Of a stretch of DNA of 64,000 bases, positions 23,067 to 31,819 are shown one piece after another. Location of the stretch: assembly GCF_018101125.2 (NCBI RefSeq), contig NZ_JAELVF020000002.1:130576-194575 (forward strand), given 5' to 3'. The number at the start of each line of letters is the position of its first letter. Positions within the stretch are counted from its first letter, which is position 1. The position numbers were made by a program, and so were the translations under genes. The notes under the pieces are model-generated. The model ran no database searches, was not told the DNA's origin, and worked only from the letters and a program-made list of their open reading frames with translations. The DNA comes from Streptomyces tardus (lineage in GTDB: Bacteria; Actinomycetota; Actinomycetes; Streptomycetales; Streptomycetaceae).

Positions 23067-24629
23067 TCATCCCTGGGTCTCGCTGCGGGCGGCGGCCATC
23101 TGTGCGGCGGCGAGCCGGGCGGTGCCGACCACGAGGTCGGCACCGCCGAACTCCCGGTCCTGAAGCTCGGTGCCGTCGTCGACCGCGAAGAGCAGGCTCT
23201 CCTCGCCCTGCCGGTAGGCGGTGCCCACCGGCGGGGAGGCGGCGTGCACCGCCATCAGCGCGACGAGGTACGGGAGTTCGGGGTCGCTGCGCCGGGCCTC
23301 GGCGAGGAGCCCGGAGAGTCTGCGCGGTGCGTCGACGGGCAGGTCCAGCAGCTCGGTGGCGGCGGCCAGCTGCTCCTCGCTGAAGCGGCTGTCGTCCGGG
23401 GTGGCGATGAGGTCGGGCTCGGGCATCTGCGCGCCCAGGTGCTCGCGCGGGGCGGGCGGGGTGAACAGCAGGTCGGTCAGGTCTCCCAGGCGCACCGAGG
23501 AGGGGGTGCGCAGCCCGGTGCCGCGGGCGAAGAACGCGTCGGTGACGCGCTGGGCGCGTTCGACGGGCTCGCCGAGCAGGGGCGCGAGGAGCTGGCCGTA
23601 CAGGTCGAGGCCGGAGTGCGCGGTGGGCGGGGCGAACGCCTGGCGGTCCTGCTCGGCACGGAAGACGGGCCCGGCGTCCAGCAGCCGCGACTGGAGCTGG
23701 GTGTGGCGGCGGATGCAGTCCTTGACTATGTCGACGAGCTCGGCGGCGCGGGCGCGGTGCTGCGGGGTGTCCTGGTGGCCCTGGTGGCTGGTGTCGTCGC
23801 GCACCCGCCGGATGTTGGTGAGGATGGCGTTCTCGTGGCGGTAGCGGTCGGCGACGTGGTCCAGCGCCTCGGTGATCATGTCCGGCACGGTCTCCAGCCA
23901 GTCCACCGCGCGTACGTTGCGGCGGGTGGCGTCCAGCGTGCGACGGAGGGTCTCGGCGTACTGGACGGTGCGGTAGCGCGCCTGCTCGGCGGCGAGTTGG
24001 GCGTCGGCCAGGCGCCCGCGGTTGACCAGCACCTCCAGCTTGACCTCGGCGGCGATCTGGGCGCTGGTGACGTCCGTGTCCAGGGCGCCGACCAGGACGT
24101 TGACCGCTTCGTCGGTGGTGCGCAGACAGACCCCGCCGCCGGGCCCGGGGACCTCCTCGATGAGCTTGAAGTCGTAGTCCCTGCGCACGTACTGGCCGTC
24201 CGGGCCGAAGGTGCCGTAGACGGCGCGGAAGCCGCGGTCCACGCTGCCGACGTTGATCAGGTTCTCCAGGACCCAGCGGGCGACGCGGTCGTGCTCGGCC
24301 GAGGGGCTGCCGGGCGCCTGGGCGGCGATCCGGGGCAGCAGCCTGGCCACTATCTCCTCGTGGTCGGCGCCGGTGTCGAAGTCCATCTGGAGCGTGACGA
24401 GGTCGATCGCCGACAGCGCCACCTCGGCCATGGCGTACTTGCCGAACTCCCCCGCCAGATTCGCTTTGCGGACGTCCAGGTCGTGCAGCGGAGCGGTGCA
24501 GGCGAGCGCCCGCAGCCGACGGGCGAGGCCCTCGTCGGCCGCGGGTCCGGGGGCCGGATGGGGCCTGCCCGTACGGGAGGTGGATGGTGCGGTGGTCACG
24601 ACGGACAGGTTAGGCGCTCGCTGTGACAT
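23067..24629 (-). CDS. MksF/JetA-like (kleisin-type) subunit of the SMC-like operon
   Basis: The product is 520 aa, mostly helical. It is the first gene of the three-gene operon, 79 bp before the MksE-like gene. An N-terminal winged-helix-like section (AEVALSAIDLVTLQMDF) is followed by a helical bundle rich in Arg/Gln/Glu (LADAQLAAEQARYRTVQYAETLRR) similar to MukF/MksF middle regions, and by a C-terminal domain. In MukBEF and Wadjet this subunit bridges the two ATPase heads. Start 24629 is the first ATG; a GTG 10 codons later (VTTAPS) is also possible. The identity is inferred mainly from order and fold-like pattern. Confidence 0.55.
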   Translation of the reverse strand: MSQRAPNLSVVTTAPSTSRTGRPHPAPGPAADEGLARRLRALACTAPLHDLDVRKANLAGEFGKYAMAEVALSAIDLVTLQMDFDTGADHEEIVARLLPRIAAQAPGSPSAEHDRVARWVLENLINVGSVDRGFRAVYGTFGPDGQYVRRDYDFKLIEEVPGPGGGVCLRTTDEAVNVLVGALDTDVTSAQIAAEVKLEVLVNRGRLADAQLAAEQARYRTVQYAETLRRTLDATRRNVRAVDWLETVPDMITEALDHVADRYRHENAILTNIRRVRDDTSHQGHQDTPQHRARAAELVDIVKDCIRRHTQLQSRLLDAGPVFRAEQDRQAFAPPTAHSGLDLYGQLLAPLLGEPVERAQRVTDAFFARGTGLRTPSSVRLGDLTDLLFTPPAPREHLGAQMPEPDLIATPDDSRFSEEQLAAATELLDLPVDAPRRLSGLLAEARRSDPELPYLVALMAVHAASPPVGTAYRQGEESLLFAVDDGTELQDREFGGADLVVGTARLAAAQMAAARSETQG

Positions 24630-24671
24630 CGACCGAAACGGCGTGCGCGCGCCGCGAGCCGCGTACGCGGG

Positions 24672-27600
24672 TCATTGCTCAACTGCCCCGTATCCGCCGC
24701 CGCCTGGCGTCCGTACGATCAGCACCTCGCCCTCGGCCGCGTGCGCGGAGGCGACGCCCGGCAGCTCGGTGACGGTGCCGTCGCGCCGCTGGAGGGCGTT
24801 GTGCCCCAGGCTTCCCGGCGCGCCGCCGGCCATCCCGTACGGAGCCACCCGGCGGTGGCCGGTGAGCAGCGCGAGCGTCATCGGCTCCAGGAAGCGCAGT
24901 CTGCGCACCACTCCGTCGCCGCCGCGCCAACGGCCCTCGCCGCCGCTGCCGGTGCGCACCGCGAACTCCTCGACCCGTACCGGGAATCGCCACTCCAGGA
25001 CCTCGGGGTCGGTCAGGCGCGAGTTGGTCATGTGGGTCTGCACGGCGTCGGTGCCGGCGAAGCCCTCGCCTGCGCCCGAACCGCTGGCCAGCGTCTCGTA
25101 GTACTGCACGCGGTCGTTGCCGAAGGTGATGTTGTTCATCGTGCCCGACCCCTCGGCCTGAACGGCGAGCGCGGCGTAGAGCGCGCCGGTCACGGCCTGG
25201 GAGGTCTCCACGTTGCCGGCGACGGTGGCGGCCGGGAAGTGCGGGGCGAGCATGGAGCCTTCGGGAATCGCGACGTCGATCGGCACCAGGCAGCCGCTGT
25301 TGAGCGGGATCTCGTCGGCGACCAGGGTGCGGAAGACGTAGAGGACCGCGGCCATCACGACCGACCGGGGCGCGTTGAAGTTGTCCTCGCGCTGCGCGGA
25401 GGTGCCGGTGAAGTCCAGTGCGGCGGTGCGCCGTTCGCGGTCCACGGCGACCCGCACCTCGATCACCGCACCGCCGTCGGTCTCGTACCGGCAGTGCCCG
25501 TCGGGCAGCTCGGCGATGATGCGGCGCACCGACTCCTCGGCATTGTCCTGCACATGGCCCATGTAGGCGTGCACGACGTCCGGTCCGAACTCCTCGATCA
25601 TGGCGCGCAGTTCGGTGATGCCCTTCTCGTTGGCGGCGATCTGGGCCCGCAGGTCGGCGAGGTTGGAGTCGGGGTTGCGCGAGGGGTGGGGGCCGGAGGC
25701 GAGGAGCTCGCGGGTGGCCTGTTCGCGCAGCGAACCGTCGCGCACCAGCGGCCAGTTGTCGAAGAGGATGCCCTCGTCGTGCACGGTCCGGCTGAAGGCG
25801 GGCATCGAGCCCGGGGTGAGTCCGCCGATCTCCGCGTGGTGGCCGCGCGAGGCGACCAGGAAGAGCAGGCCGGCGCCGGCCTCGTCGAAGACCGGGGTGA
25901 CCACGGTGACGTCGGGCAGGTGGGTGCCGCCGTGGTACGGGTCGTTGACGGCGTAGACGTCGCCCGGTCGCATCGTGCCCTCGTTGCGGCGCAGCACCTC
26001 CTTGATCGACTCCCCCATCGAGCCGAGGTGCACGGGGATGTGCGGCGCGTTGGCGATCAGATTGCCGTCCGCGTCGAAGACGGCACAGGAGAAGTCCAGC
26101 CGCTCCTTGATGTTGACCGAGTGTGCGGTGTTCTCCAGCGTGACGCCCATCTGCTCGGCGACCGCCATGAAGAGGTTGTTGAAGACCTCCAGCTTCACCG
26201 GGTCGACCTCGGTGCCGAGCGCGGCGGCGCGCGCACGGGGACGCACCCGGGTCAGGAGCAGATGGCCGGCCTCACCGGCACGGCCCTGCCAGCCGGGGTC
26301 GAGGACGGTGGTGGAGTCCGGTTCCGCGACGATCGCGGGGCCTTCGACGGTGTCGCCGGCGGCGATTTCCGACCGGCGGTACAGCGGGGCGTCGCGCCAG
26401 GCGCCGTCGGCGTACATCCGCACCCGGTCGGCGGGTTCGGGTACGGCGCCCGCGTGTTCGCCGGCCGCGGTGTGCGGCGCGTGGCCGCCCGCGGCTCCGG
26501 CGGCCTCGACCACCACGGTGGCGGCGACCAGCGGCTTGTCCATGGTGAACCCGTACCGGGCGCGATGGAGGGCGGCGAACTCCCCGGCCATGGCGCCGAC
26601 TTCGGCGAGCGCCACGGGGAGTACGGCGTCGGTGCCCTCGTAGCGCAGATGGACCCTCGCGGTGGCGGTCACCGAGTGCGCCGGCACCCCGTCGGCCGCC
26701 AGTTCCCGGCGGGTGCGTACCTCCAGCGCCTCGGCGAGTTCGCGCAGCCGACCGAACTCCTCGTCGGTCAGGCGGCGTTCGACGGACTGCTCGCGCAGCG
26801 CGGTCGCGTCGGCGACCCCGATGCCGTAGGCGGAGAGCACCCCGGCCAGCGGCGGGACGACAACGGTGGCCACCCCCAGCGCGTCGGCGACGGCGCACAC
26901 GTGCTGGCCGCCCGCGCCGCCGAAACCGGCCAGCGCGTAGCGGGTCACGTCGTGGCCGCGCTGGACGGAGATCTTCTTGACGGCGTTGGCCATGCCGAGC
27001 ACCGCGATCTGGAGGAAGCCGGCCGCGACCTCCTCGGGGCTGCGCCGCGGGCTGCCGTCGCCGAGGGCTTCGACCCGCTCTGCGAGCGAGCCGAAGCCCT
27101 CGGCGACGGTCTCGCGGTCCAGCGGCAGGTCGCCGGATTCACCGAAGACGGAGGGGAAGTGGGCGGCCTGCACCCGTCCGAGCATCAGGTTGGCGTCGGT
27201 GACGGTCAGCGGGCCGCCCCGGCGGTAGCAGGCCGGGCCCGGGTCCGCGCCCGCCGAGTCGGGACCGACCCGGAAACGGGCGCCGTCGAAGTGGAGGATC
27301 GAGCCGCCGCCGGCCGCGACGGTGTGGATGTCCATCATCGGCGCGCGCATCCGCACCCCGGCGACGGTGGCGTCGAAGGTGCGTTCCAACTCGCCCGCAC
27401 AGTGCGAGACATCGGTCGAGGTGCCGCCCATGTCGAAGCCGATGACACGGTCGTACCCGGCCTCGGCGCAGCTGCGGACCATGCCGACCACGCCGCCCGC
27501 CGGGCCGGAGAGCACCGCGTCCCGGCCACGGAAGTGGGCGGCCTCGCGCAGTCCGCCGCCGGACTGCATGAACATCAGCCGGATGCCGTCCAACTCCCGC

Positions 27601-28280
27601 GCCACCTCCCGTACATAGCGGCGCAGCACCGGGGAGAGGTAGGCGTCGACGACGGTGGTGTCCCCGCGCGGCACCAGCTTGATCAGCGGGCTCACCTCGT
27701 GCGAGACGCTGATCTGGGTGAAGCCGATCGTCCGCGCCAGCTCGGCCAGTGCGCGCTCGTGCTCGGGATGGCGATAGCCGTGCAGCAGTACGATCGCCGC
27801 GGAGCGCAGGCCCCGGCCGTATGCCTCGCGCAGCAGCCGCTCGGCACATTCGCGGTCCAGCTCGAGGACTGTCCGCCCGTCGGCGCCCACTCGTTCGGGA
27901 ACCTCGACCACCTGCTCGTACAGGACGCCGGGCAGCACGATCTCGCGGTCGAAGAGCGCGGGGCGATTCTGGTAGGCGATGCGCAGTGCGTCGCGGAAGC
28001 CGGCGGTGGTCACCAGCAGGGTCGGCTCGCCCTTGCGCTCCAGCAGGGCGTTGGTGGCGACCGTCGTGCCCATCTTGACGACCTCGACGCGCTCCGCGGG
28101 AACCGGCCGCCCCTCGGGCACCGCGAGCATCCGGCGGATGCCCGCGACGGCGGCGTCCCGGTAGCGCGCGGGATCGTGCGAGAGCAGCTTCTCGGTGACC
28201 AGCCGGCCGTCGGGGCGTTTGCCCACGACGTCGGTGAAGGTGCCGCCACGGTCGATCCAGAACTCCCAGCGTCCAGTCAT
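24672..28280 (-). CDS. 5-oxoprolinase / hydantoinase A-B fusion
   Basis: The product is 1202 aa, close to the 1.2-1.3 kDa-residue range of fused ATP-dependent 5-oxoprolinases, which open 5-oxo-L-proline to glutamate. The HyuA-like half (about 1-690) starts with FWIDRGGTFTDVVG and contains GFDMGGTSTDVS and AAGGGSI nucleotide-binding motifs. The HyuB-like half (about 710-1202) has NAPHIPVHLGSM, NDPYHGGTHLPD and the glycine-rich GGGGYG end. Members can instead be hydantoinases or acetone-carboxylase-like; the fused form favours oxoprolinase. Its stop is only 42 bp before the MksF-like start on the same strand. A strong hairpin precedes its start. Confidence 0.85.
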   Translation of the reverse strand: MTGRWEFWIDRGGTFTDVVGKRPDGRLVTEKLLSHDPARYRDAAVAGIRRMLAVPEGRPVPAERVEVVKMGTTVATNALLERKGEPTLLVTTAGFRDALRIAYQNRPALFDREIVLPGVLYEQVVEVPERVGADGRTVLELDRECAERLLREAYGRGLRSAAIVLLHGYRHPEHERALAELARTIGFTQISVSHEVSPLIKLVPRGDTTVVDAYLSPVLRRYVREVARELDGIRLMFMQSGGGLREAAHFRGRDAVLSGPAGGVVGMVRSCAEAGYDRVIGFDMGGTSTDVSHCAGELERTFDATVAGVRMRAPMMDIHTVAAGGGSILHFDGARFRVGPDSAGADPGPACYRRGGPLTVTDANLMLGRVQAAHFPSVFGESGDLPLDRETVAEGFGSLAERVEALGDGSPRRSPEEVAAGFLQIAVLGMANAVKKISVQRGHDVTRYALAGFGGAGGQHVCAVADALGVATVVVPPLAGVLSAYGIGVADATALREQSVERRLTDEEFGRLRELAEALEVRTRRELAADGVPAHSVTATARVHLRYEGTDAVLPVALAEVGAMAGEFAALHRARYGFTMDKPLVAATVVVEAAGAAGGHAPHTAAGEHAGAVPEPADRVRMYADGAWRDAPLYRRSEIAAGDTVEGPAIVAEPDSTTVLDPGWQGRAGEAGHLLLTRVRPRARAAALGTEVDPVKLEVFNNLFMAVAEQMGVTLENTAHSVNIKERLDFSCAVFDADGNLIANAPHIPVHLGSMGESIKEVLRRNEGTMRPGDVYAVNDPYHGGTHLPDVTVVTPVFDEAGAGLLFLVASRGHHAEIGGLTPGSMPAFSRTVHDEGILFDNWPLVRDGSLREQATRELLASGPHPSRNPDSNLADLRAQIAANEKGITELRAMIEEFGPDVVHAYMGHVQDNAEESVRRIIAELPDGHCRYETDGGAVIEVRVAVDRERRTAALDFTGTSAQREDNFNAPRSVVMAAVLYVFRTLVADEIPLNSGCLVPIDVAIPEGSMLAPHFPAATVAGNVETSQAVTGALYAALAVQAEGSGTMNNITFGNDRVQYYETLASGSGAGEGFAGTDAVQTHMTNSRLTDPEVLEWRFPVRVEEFAVRTGSGGEGRWRGGDGVVRRLRFLEPMTLALLTGHRRVAPYGMAGGAPGSLGHNALQRRDGTVTELPGVASAHAAEGEVLIVRTPGGGGYGAVEQ

Positions 28281-28329
28281 GCCGCCATCGTGCCAGGGCG
28301 GGCACCGGCACCGTCCGAGCCGCGAAAGG

Positions 28330-28371
28330 GCGGCGCCCGCGCTCCGGTTGGACCCGGAGCGCGGGCGCCGC
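28330..28371. terminator. Strong hairpin between the HEAT-repeat gene and the 5-oxoprolinase gene
   Basis: A perfect 18-bp stem (28330-28347 with 28354-28371) with a 6-nt loop lies 43 bp downstream of the minus-strand HEAT-repeat stop and upstream of the oxoprolinase start. It should end transcription of the HEAT-repeat gene before the 5-oxoprolinase gene. Confidence 0.85.
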
Positions 28372-28414
28372 GGCAGGACGGAGCGGGTGGGTGCGAAGGC
28401 GCGGGCGGACCGGG

Positions 28415-29890
28415 TCAGCCGTGGCTGGGGTGGGGACGCAGCCGACCTCGTATCGCGCTCTGCACACCCGCCTCCTCGGCGGGATCCGCGGCGAGCCGGC
28501 GCAACCGCTCGACCACACGCGCATCACCGGTGGTGGCGACGCGGGCGGCCAGCTCCCGGGTGCTCTCCTCGCAGTCCCACAGGCACTCCACGGCGAAACC
28601 GGCCGGGAACTGCGGGTCGGTCGCGGCCAGCGCGGCAGCGGTGCACCCTCGCAACTGCGAGGAGGCGGTCTCCCGGTAGAGGTGGCGCAGCACCGGTGCG
28701 GCGCACTCGATGGCCAGGCGTGCGGCGCCGTCGACCAGCGCGGGCAGGCAGGGGGCGTCCGGCCCCTCGGTCTGCACGATCCGGCGGAGCGCACCGAGGA
28801 CCCGGGCGGTGTCCTGCGGTCCGCCCCGGCGGGCGAGCATCACGGCGGCCTCGGTGGCGAGTTCGTCCTCGCCTTCGGCCCATCGGCGACTGCGCCCGAG
28901 CGCGGCCGGACCGCGCATCCGGGCGAAGGCGGTGCGGGCGGCCTCGGCCACGGCAGCGGGGGCGGTCAGGCAGGCGGCCTCGATCAGGTCGAGCACGGCC
29001 GGGTCGTCCCGCTCGGCGAGGTGGCGCAACGCCGCACCGCGTGCCGCGTCCGGTCCTCGGTCGGCTGCGGCCAGCAGCTCGGCGCGGTCCTCGGGGCCGG
29101 CGACGGCTCCCAGGCAGCGGGCCGCAGCCGCCTCGCGTGCGCGCCGCAGCCGGCCCGGATCGGCCTGGGGCGACGGGTCGTGAGGTGTCTGGCCGGCCCA
29201 GTCGAGCACTTCGCCGACGCTCCACCCGGGCCGCGGGCCCGGCGTGCGCAGCTGCCGCGACCAGCGGTCGAAGGACTGGGTCTCGCGCACCGCGGCGAGC
29301 CGGGCACGCTGCTCGGGGTGGCGCTCGTCCTCCTCCCACAGGCGCCAGGGCCGGGGCTCGTACGCCTCGCGCAGGGCGGTGGCGAGCTGCGCGTCGCCCT
29401 CGGGGGTGCGGGGGAAACGCTCCAGAGTGCGGGGCCCGAGCGCACGCAGGGCGGCGTCGTCGTCCCGTACGGCCAACTCGTCGAGCGCCCACTGCCAGTT
29501 GCTGCCGACGGCGGCGTAGCGGCGCAGCAGGTCGCGGGCGCGGGTGTCGCCGTAGGAGGTGAGGTGCCCGAGCACGGAGAGGGCGAGGCCGGTGCGCTCC
29601 TCGCGCTGGTCGAGGAGGTCGGCGGGGGCGAAGAGGTGGGCCTCCAGCTCGGCCGGCCCCGCCTGGAGGTCGCGGTGGAGGCGGGCGTAGTAGAGGGAGC
29701 GGTTCTCGAGCTGCCAGTCTCGCCGTGGGTCGTGCAGCAGACAGTGGTGGAGCGCGGCCAGCGCCTCGGCGCGGGGTGCCGCCAGCGCGTGCAGGGTGCC
29801 GTCACCGCGGCCCCGCTGCAGCAGGCCGAGCAGCGTGCCGCTGGGCGCTGTGTCTGGATCGACGTATTCGGCGAACATAGTGGTCAGCAT
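28415..29890 (-). CDS. HEAT-repeat protein of unknown role
   Basis: The product is 491 aa, composed of alpha-helical repeats of about 30-35 residues rich in Ala, Arg and Leu. Examples are ARGAALRHLAERDDPAVLDLI, AARTAFARMRG and STRELAARVATTGDARVVERLRRLAAD. These fit HEAT/PBS-lyase-type repeats and imply protein scaffolding. There is no signal peptide or membrane segment. Two adjacent ATGs (29890, 29878) are possible starts; the longer is given. It diverges from the PP2C phosphatase gene. Confidence 0.7.
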   Translation of the reverse strand: MLTTMFAEYVDPDTAPSGTLLGLLQRGRGDGTLHALAAPRAEALAALHHCLLHDPRRDWQLENRSLYYARLHRDLQAGPAELEAHLFAPADLLDQREERTGLALSVLGHLTSYGDTRARDLLRRYAAVGSNWQWALDELAVRDDDAALRALGPRTLERFPRTPEGDAQLATALREAYEPRPWRLWEEDERHPEQRARLAAVRETQSFDRWSRQLRTPGPRPGWSVGEVLDWAGQTPHDPSPQADPGRLRRAREAAAARCLGAVAGPEDRAELLAAADRGPDAARGAALRHLAERDDPAVLDLIEAACLTAPAAVAEAARTAFARMRGPAALGRSRRWAEGEDELATEAAVMLARRGGPQDTARVLGALRRIVQTEGPDAPCLPALVDGAARLAIECAAPVLRHLYRETASSQLRGCTAAALAATDPQFPAGFAVECLWDCEESTRELAARVATTGDARVVERLRRLAADPAEEAGVQSAIRGRLRPHPSHG

Positions 29891-30234
29891 CCGGTGCGGA
29901 GTCGAGGGCTGGCAACGGGATTTCCGCCATGCGGACCCTGCGGTGGCCGATTGACGCCGGTGGCAGAGACCACCGACGACGGGCCGGGCAGAGGGCACGA
30001 CTGGCGGAAATCCTACCGGTGCGGCAACCTCGGCCCGAGTCCGGCGGAACTCGTTCGGGGTGTTCCGGACCGAGGGGCAGGAATGCCCCAGGGTCAGCCG
30101 TAGGCATATGCCAGATGCACCACCGTATCGGGTATTGCCAAACGTCTTACGGACCGTCGCAGGCTGTGCAAGAGTCGTTACCCGAAACCGGTTGACCGAT
30201 GTGTTACCGCTGACCGCTCAATTCGGAGTACGCC
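29891..30234. other. Divergent promoter region, HEAT-repeat gene / PP2C phosphatase
   Basis: These 344 bp have no credible gene. The last 120 bp before the phosphatase are noticeably more AT-rich than the surroundings. They include GTTACCCGAAACCGGTTGACC, here recorded at about 30176-30196, but no -10 box is certain. Confidence 0.45.
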
Positions 30235-31701
30235 ATGCCCCAGCCTTCCGCGGAACGTCCCGCAACCCCCGCTGAGCACGGCACCCTGGACACCCTCATC
30301 TCCCAGGCGCGCAGACTGCGCGGAGGCATGGAGAGTGTCCGGCGGAACGCCAACGCCGCCACGAGCGACGGCGTCGGCACACCCGAGCACCGCTGGCAGC
30401 GCGCACTGTGCGAGATCGCCGTCCACCACCTCGAGGACTTCGGCCAGCATTTGGGCCTGCTGCGCGACGGCCTGCCGCCGCTGCGCGCCCAGGCGCCGCC
30501 CGCCCCCCAGATCGCGGTCGTCGAGCCCTCGGAGGACGGCGGCCCCCGTACGCTCTCCTGCCGCGCGGGCAGCGCCGAGTGGAACCTGCGCACCGACGAG
30601 GTGAGCTGGTCGCCCGAGCTCTACACGATCTTCGGGCGCGACCCCGCCAAGGGCCCGGTCTCCCTCGACGAGCTGCCCGCCTGGCTGCTCCCCGAGGACC
30701 AGCCCTGGCTGATGGAGGCCGTGACCAACTGCCTTGTGGACGCGAAGCCGGTCGACGGCGAGTTCCGGATACGGCGCACCGACGACCGGGTGCGCACCGT
30801 GCACATGTCCGCGGAGCCCGTACTGGCGTCCGACGGCGGCACCGTCGCGATGTGGGGCGTGCTGCGCGATGTCAGCGAGATCCGGCGCAGCGAGCGGGCG
30901 CTGCTGGAGACGCAGGAGAGCTACGCCCGCGACCGGCACCTCGCCCAGACCGAGCACCGGGTGGCGGTCGAGTTCCAGGCCGCTGTACTGCCTCCCTGGC
31001 GCGAGACCATGCGGCACCCCTCGGCCACCCGCCAGGAGGGCGGCGCGCTCGAGCTCGCCGCGCACTTCCTGCCCTCCGCCACCAGCGCCCTGATCGGCGG
31101 TGACTGGTACGACGCCATGGAACTGCCCGACGGCTGCTCGATGCTGACGGTCGGCGACCTCACCGGCCACGGGGTCGAGGCGACCTCCGGCATGGCCATG
31201 CTGCTCGGCGCGGTGCGCGGTATCGCCCTGGCCGGCGTCGAGCCGGGCAAGCTGATGGGACATCTGAACCAACTCCTGGACAGCGCGGCACAGCCCGCGC
31301 TCGGCAGCGCGCTGTGCTGCCACTACGACCCGCGCAGCCGCCGCCTGACCTGGGCGCAGGCCGGGCACCCCGCCCCCCTGCTCTTCCGTGAGGGACGGGG
31401 CCGGATGCTCGACCAGCCCGAGGGCGTACTGCTCGGCGCCATGGACGGCGTCCGTTACGGCCAGCGCACCGAGCAGCTCGCGCCCGGGGACCTGCTCGTC
31501 CTGCACACCGACGGACTGGCCCCGCGCAGCGTGGAGTTCGACAGCTCGACGCGCTCGGGCGCGGCCCGGCTGCTGGAGCTCGCACCGCGCTTCAGCGAGG
31601 CGCGGACCGCACGGGAGTGCGTACGAGCGGTGGTGGAGGAGTTCGGGGACACCGAGCGCGAGGACGACGCCTGCGCGCTGGTCGCCCGCGTCTGCGAGTA
31701 G
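30235..31701 (+). CDS. PAS-domain PP2C-type (SpoIIE-like) serine phosphatase
   Basis: The product is 488 aa. An N-terminal helical region (about 1-95) is followed by a PAS domain (about 115-225, with SWSPELYTIFG and ending VLRDVSEIRRSE). The C-terminal PP2C/SpoIIE domain (about 245-488) has the metal-binding Asp residues in GGDWYDAM and VGDLTGHGVEA, then HTDGL and EDDACALVAR. Such proteins dephosphorylate Ser/Thr, often anti-sigma-factor antagonists, in response to a PAS-sensed signal. No antagonist or RsbW-like gene is adjacent. It is soluble and presumably cytosolic. Confidence 0.88.
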   Translation: MPQPSAERPATPAEHGTLDTLISQARRLRGGMESVRRNANAATSDGVGTPEHRWQRALCEIAVHHLEDFGQHLGLLRDGLPPLRAQAPPAPQIAVVEPSEDGGPRTLSCRAGSAEWNLRTDEVSWSPELYTIFGRDPAKGPVSLDELPAWLLPEDQPWLMEAVTNCLVDAKPVDGEFRIRRTDDRVRTVHMSAEPVLASDGGTVAMWGVLRDVSEIRRSERALLETQESYARDRHLAQTEHRVAVEFQAAVLPPWRETMRHPSATRQEGGALELAAHFLPSATSALIGGDWYDAMELPDGCSMLTVGDLTGHGVEATSGMAMLLGAVRGIALAGVEPGKLMGHLNQLLDSAAQPALGSALCCHYDPRSRRLTWAQAGHPAPLLFREGRGRMLDQPEGVLLGAMDGVRYGQRTEQLAPGDLLVLHTDGLAPRSVEFDSSTRSGAARLLELAPRFSEARTARECVRAVVEEFGDTEREDDACALVARVCE

Positions 31702-31819
31702 CGGTACCGAAGCCCGGCCACCTGTCGGCTCGGGTGCCCGGCCGGTGCTGACGCCCGGTTCGATGCCCGTGCGCACCGCGAGCATGCGCACCGCGAGCCC
31801 GGTGAGGGCCTCGGTGCGG

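Noticed and set aside
17387..23383. A nearly 2000-codon open frame on the plus strand
   Set aside because: It is the antisense shadow of the SMC-like operon. Its composition (Gly/Ala/Arg/Val runs) has no domains, and the minus strand has recognisable ATPase motifs.
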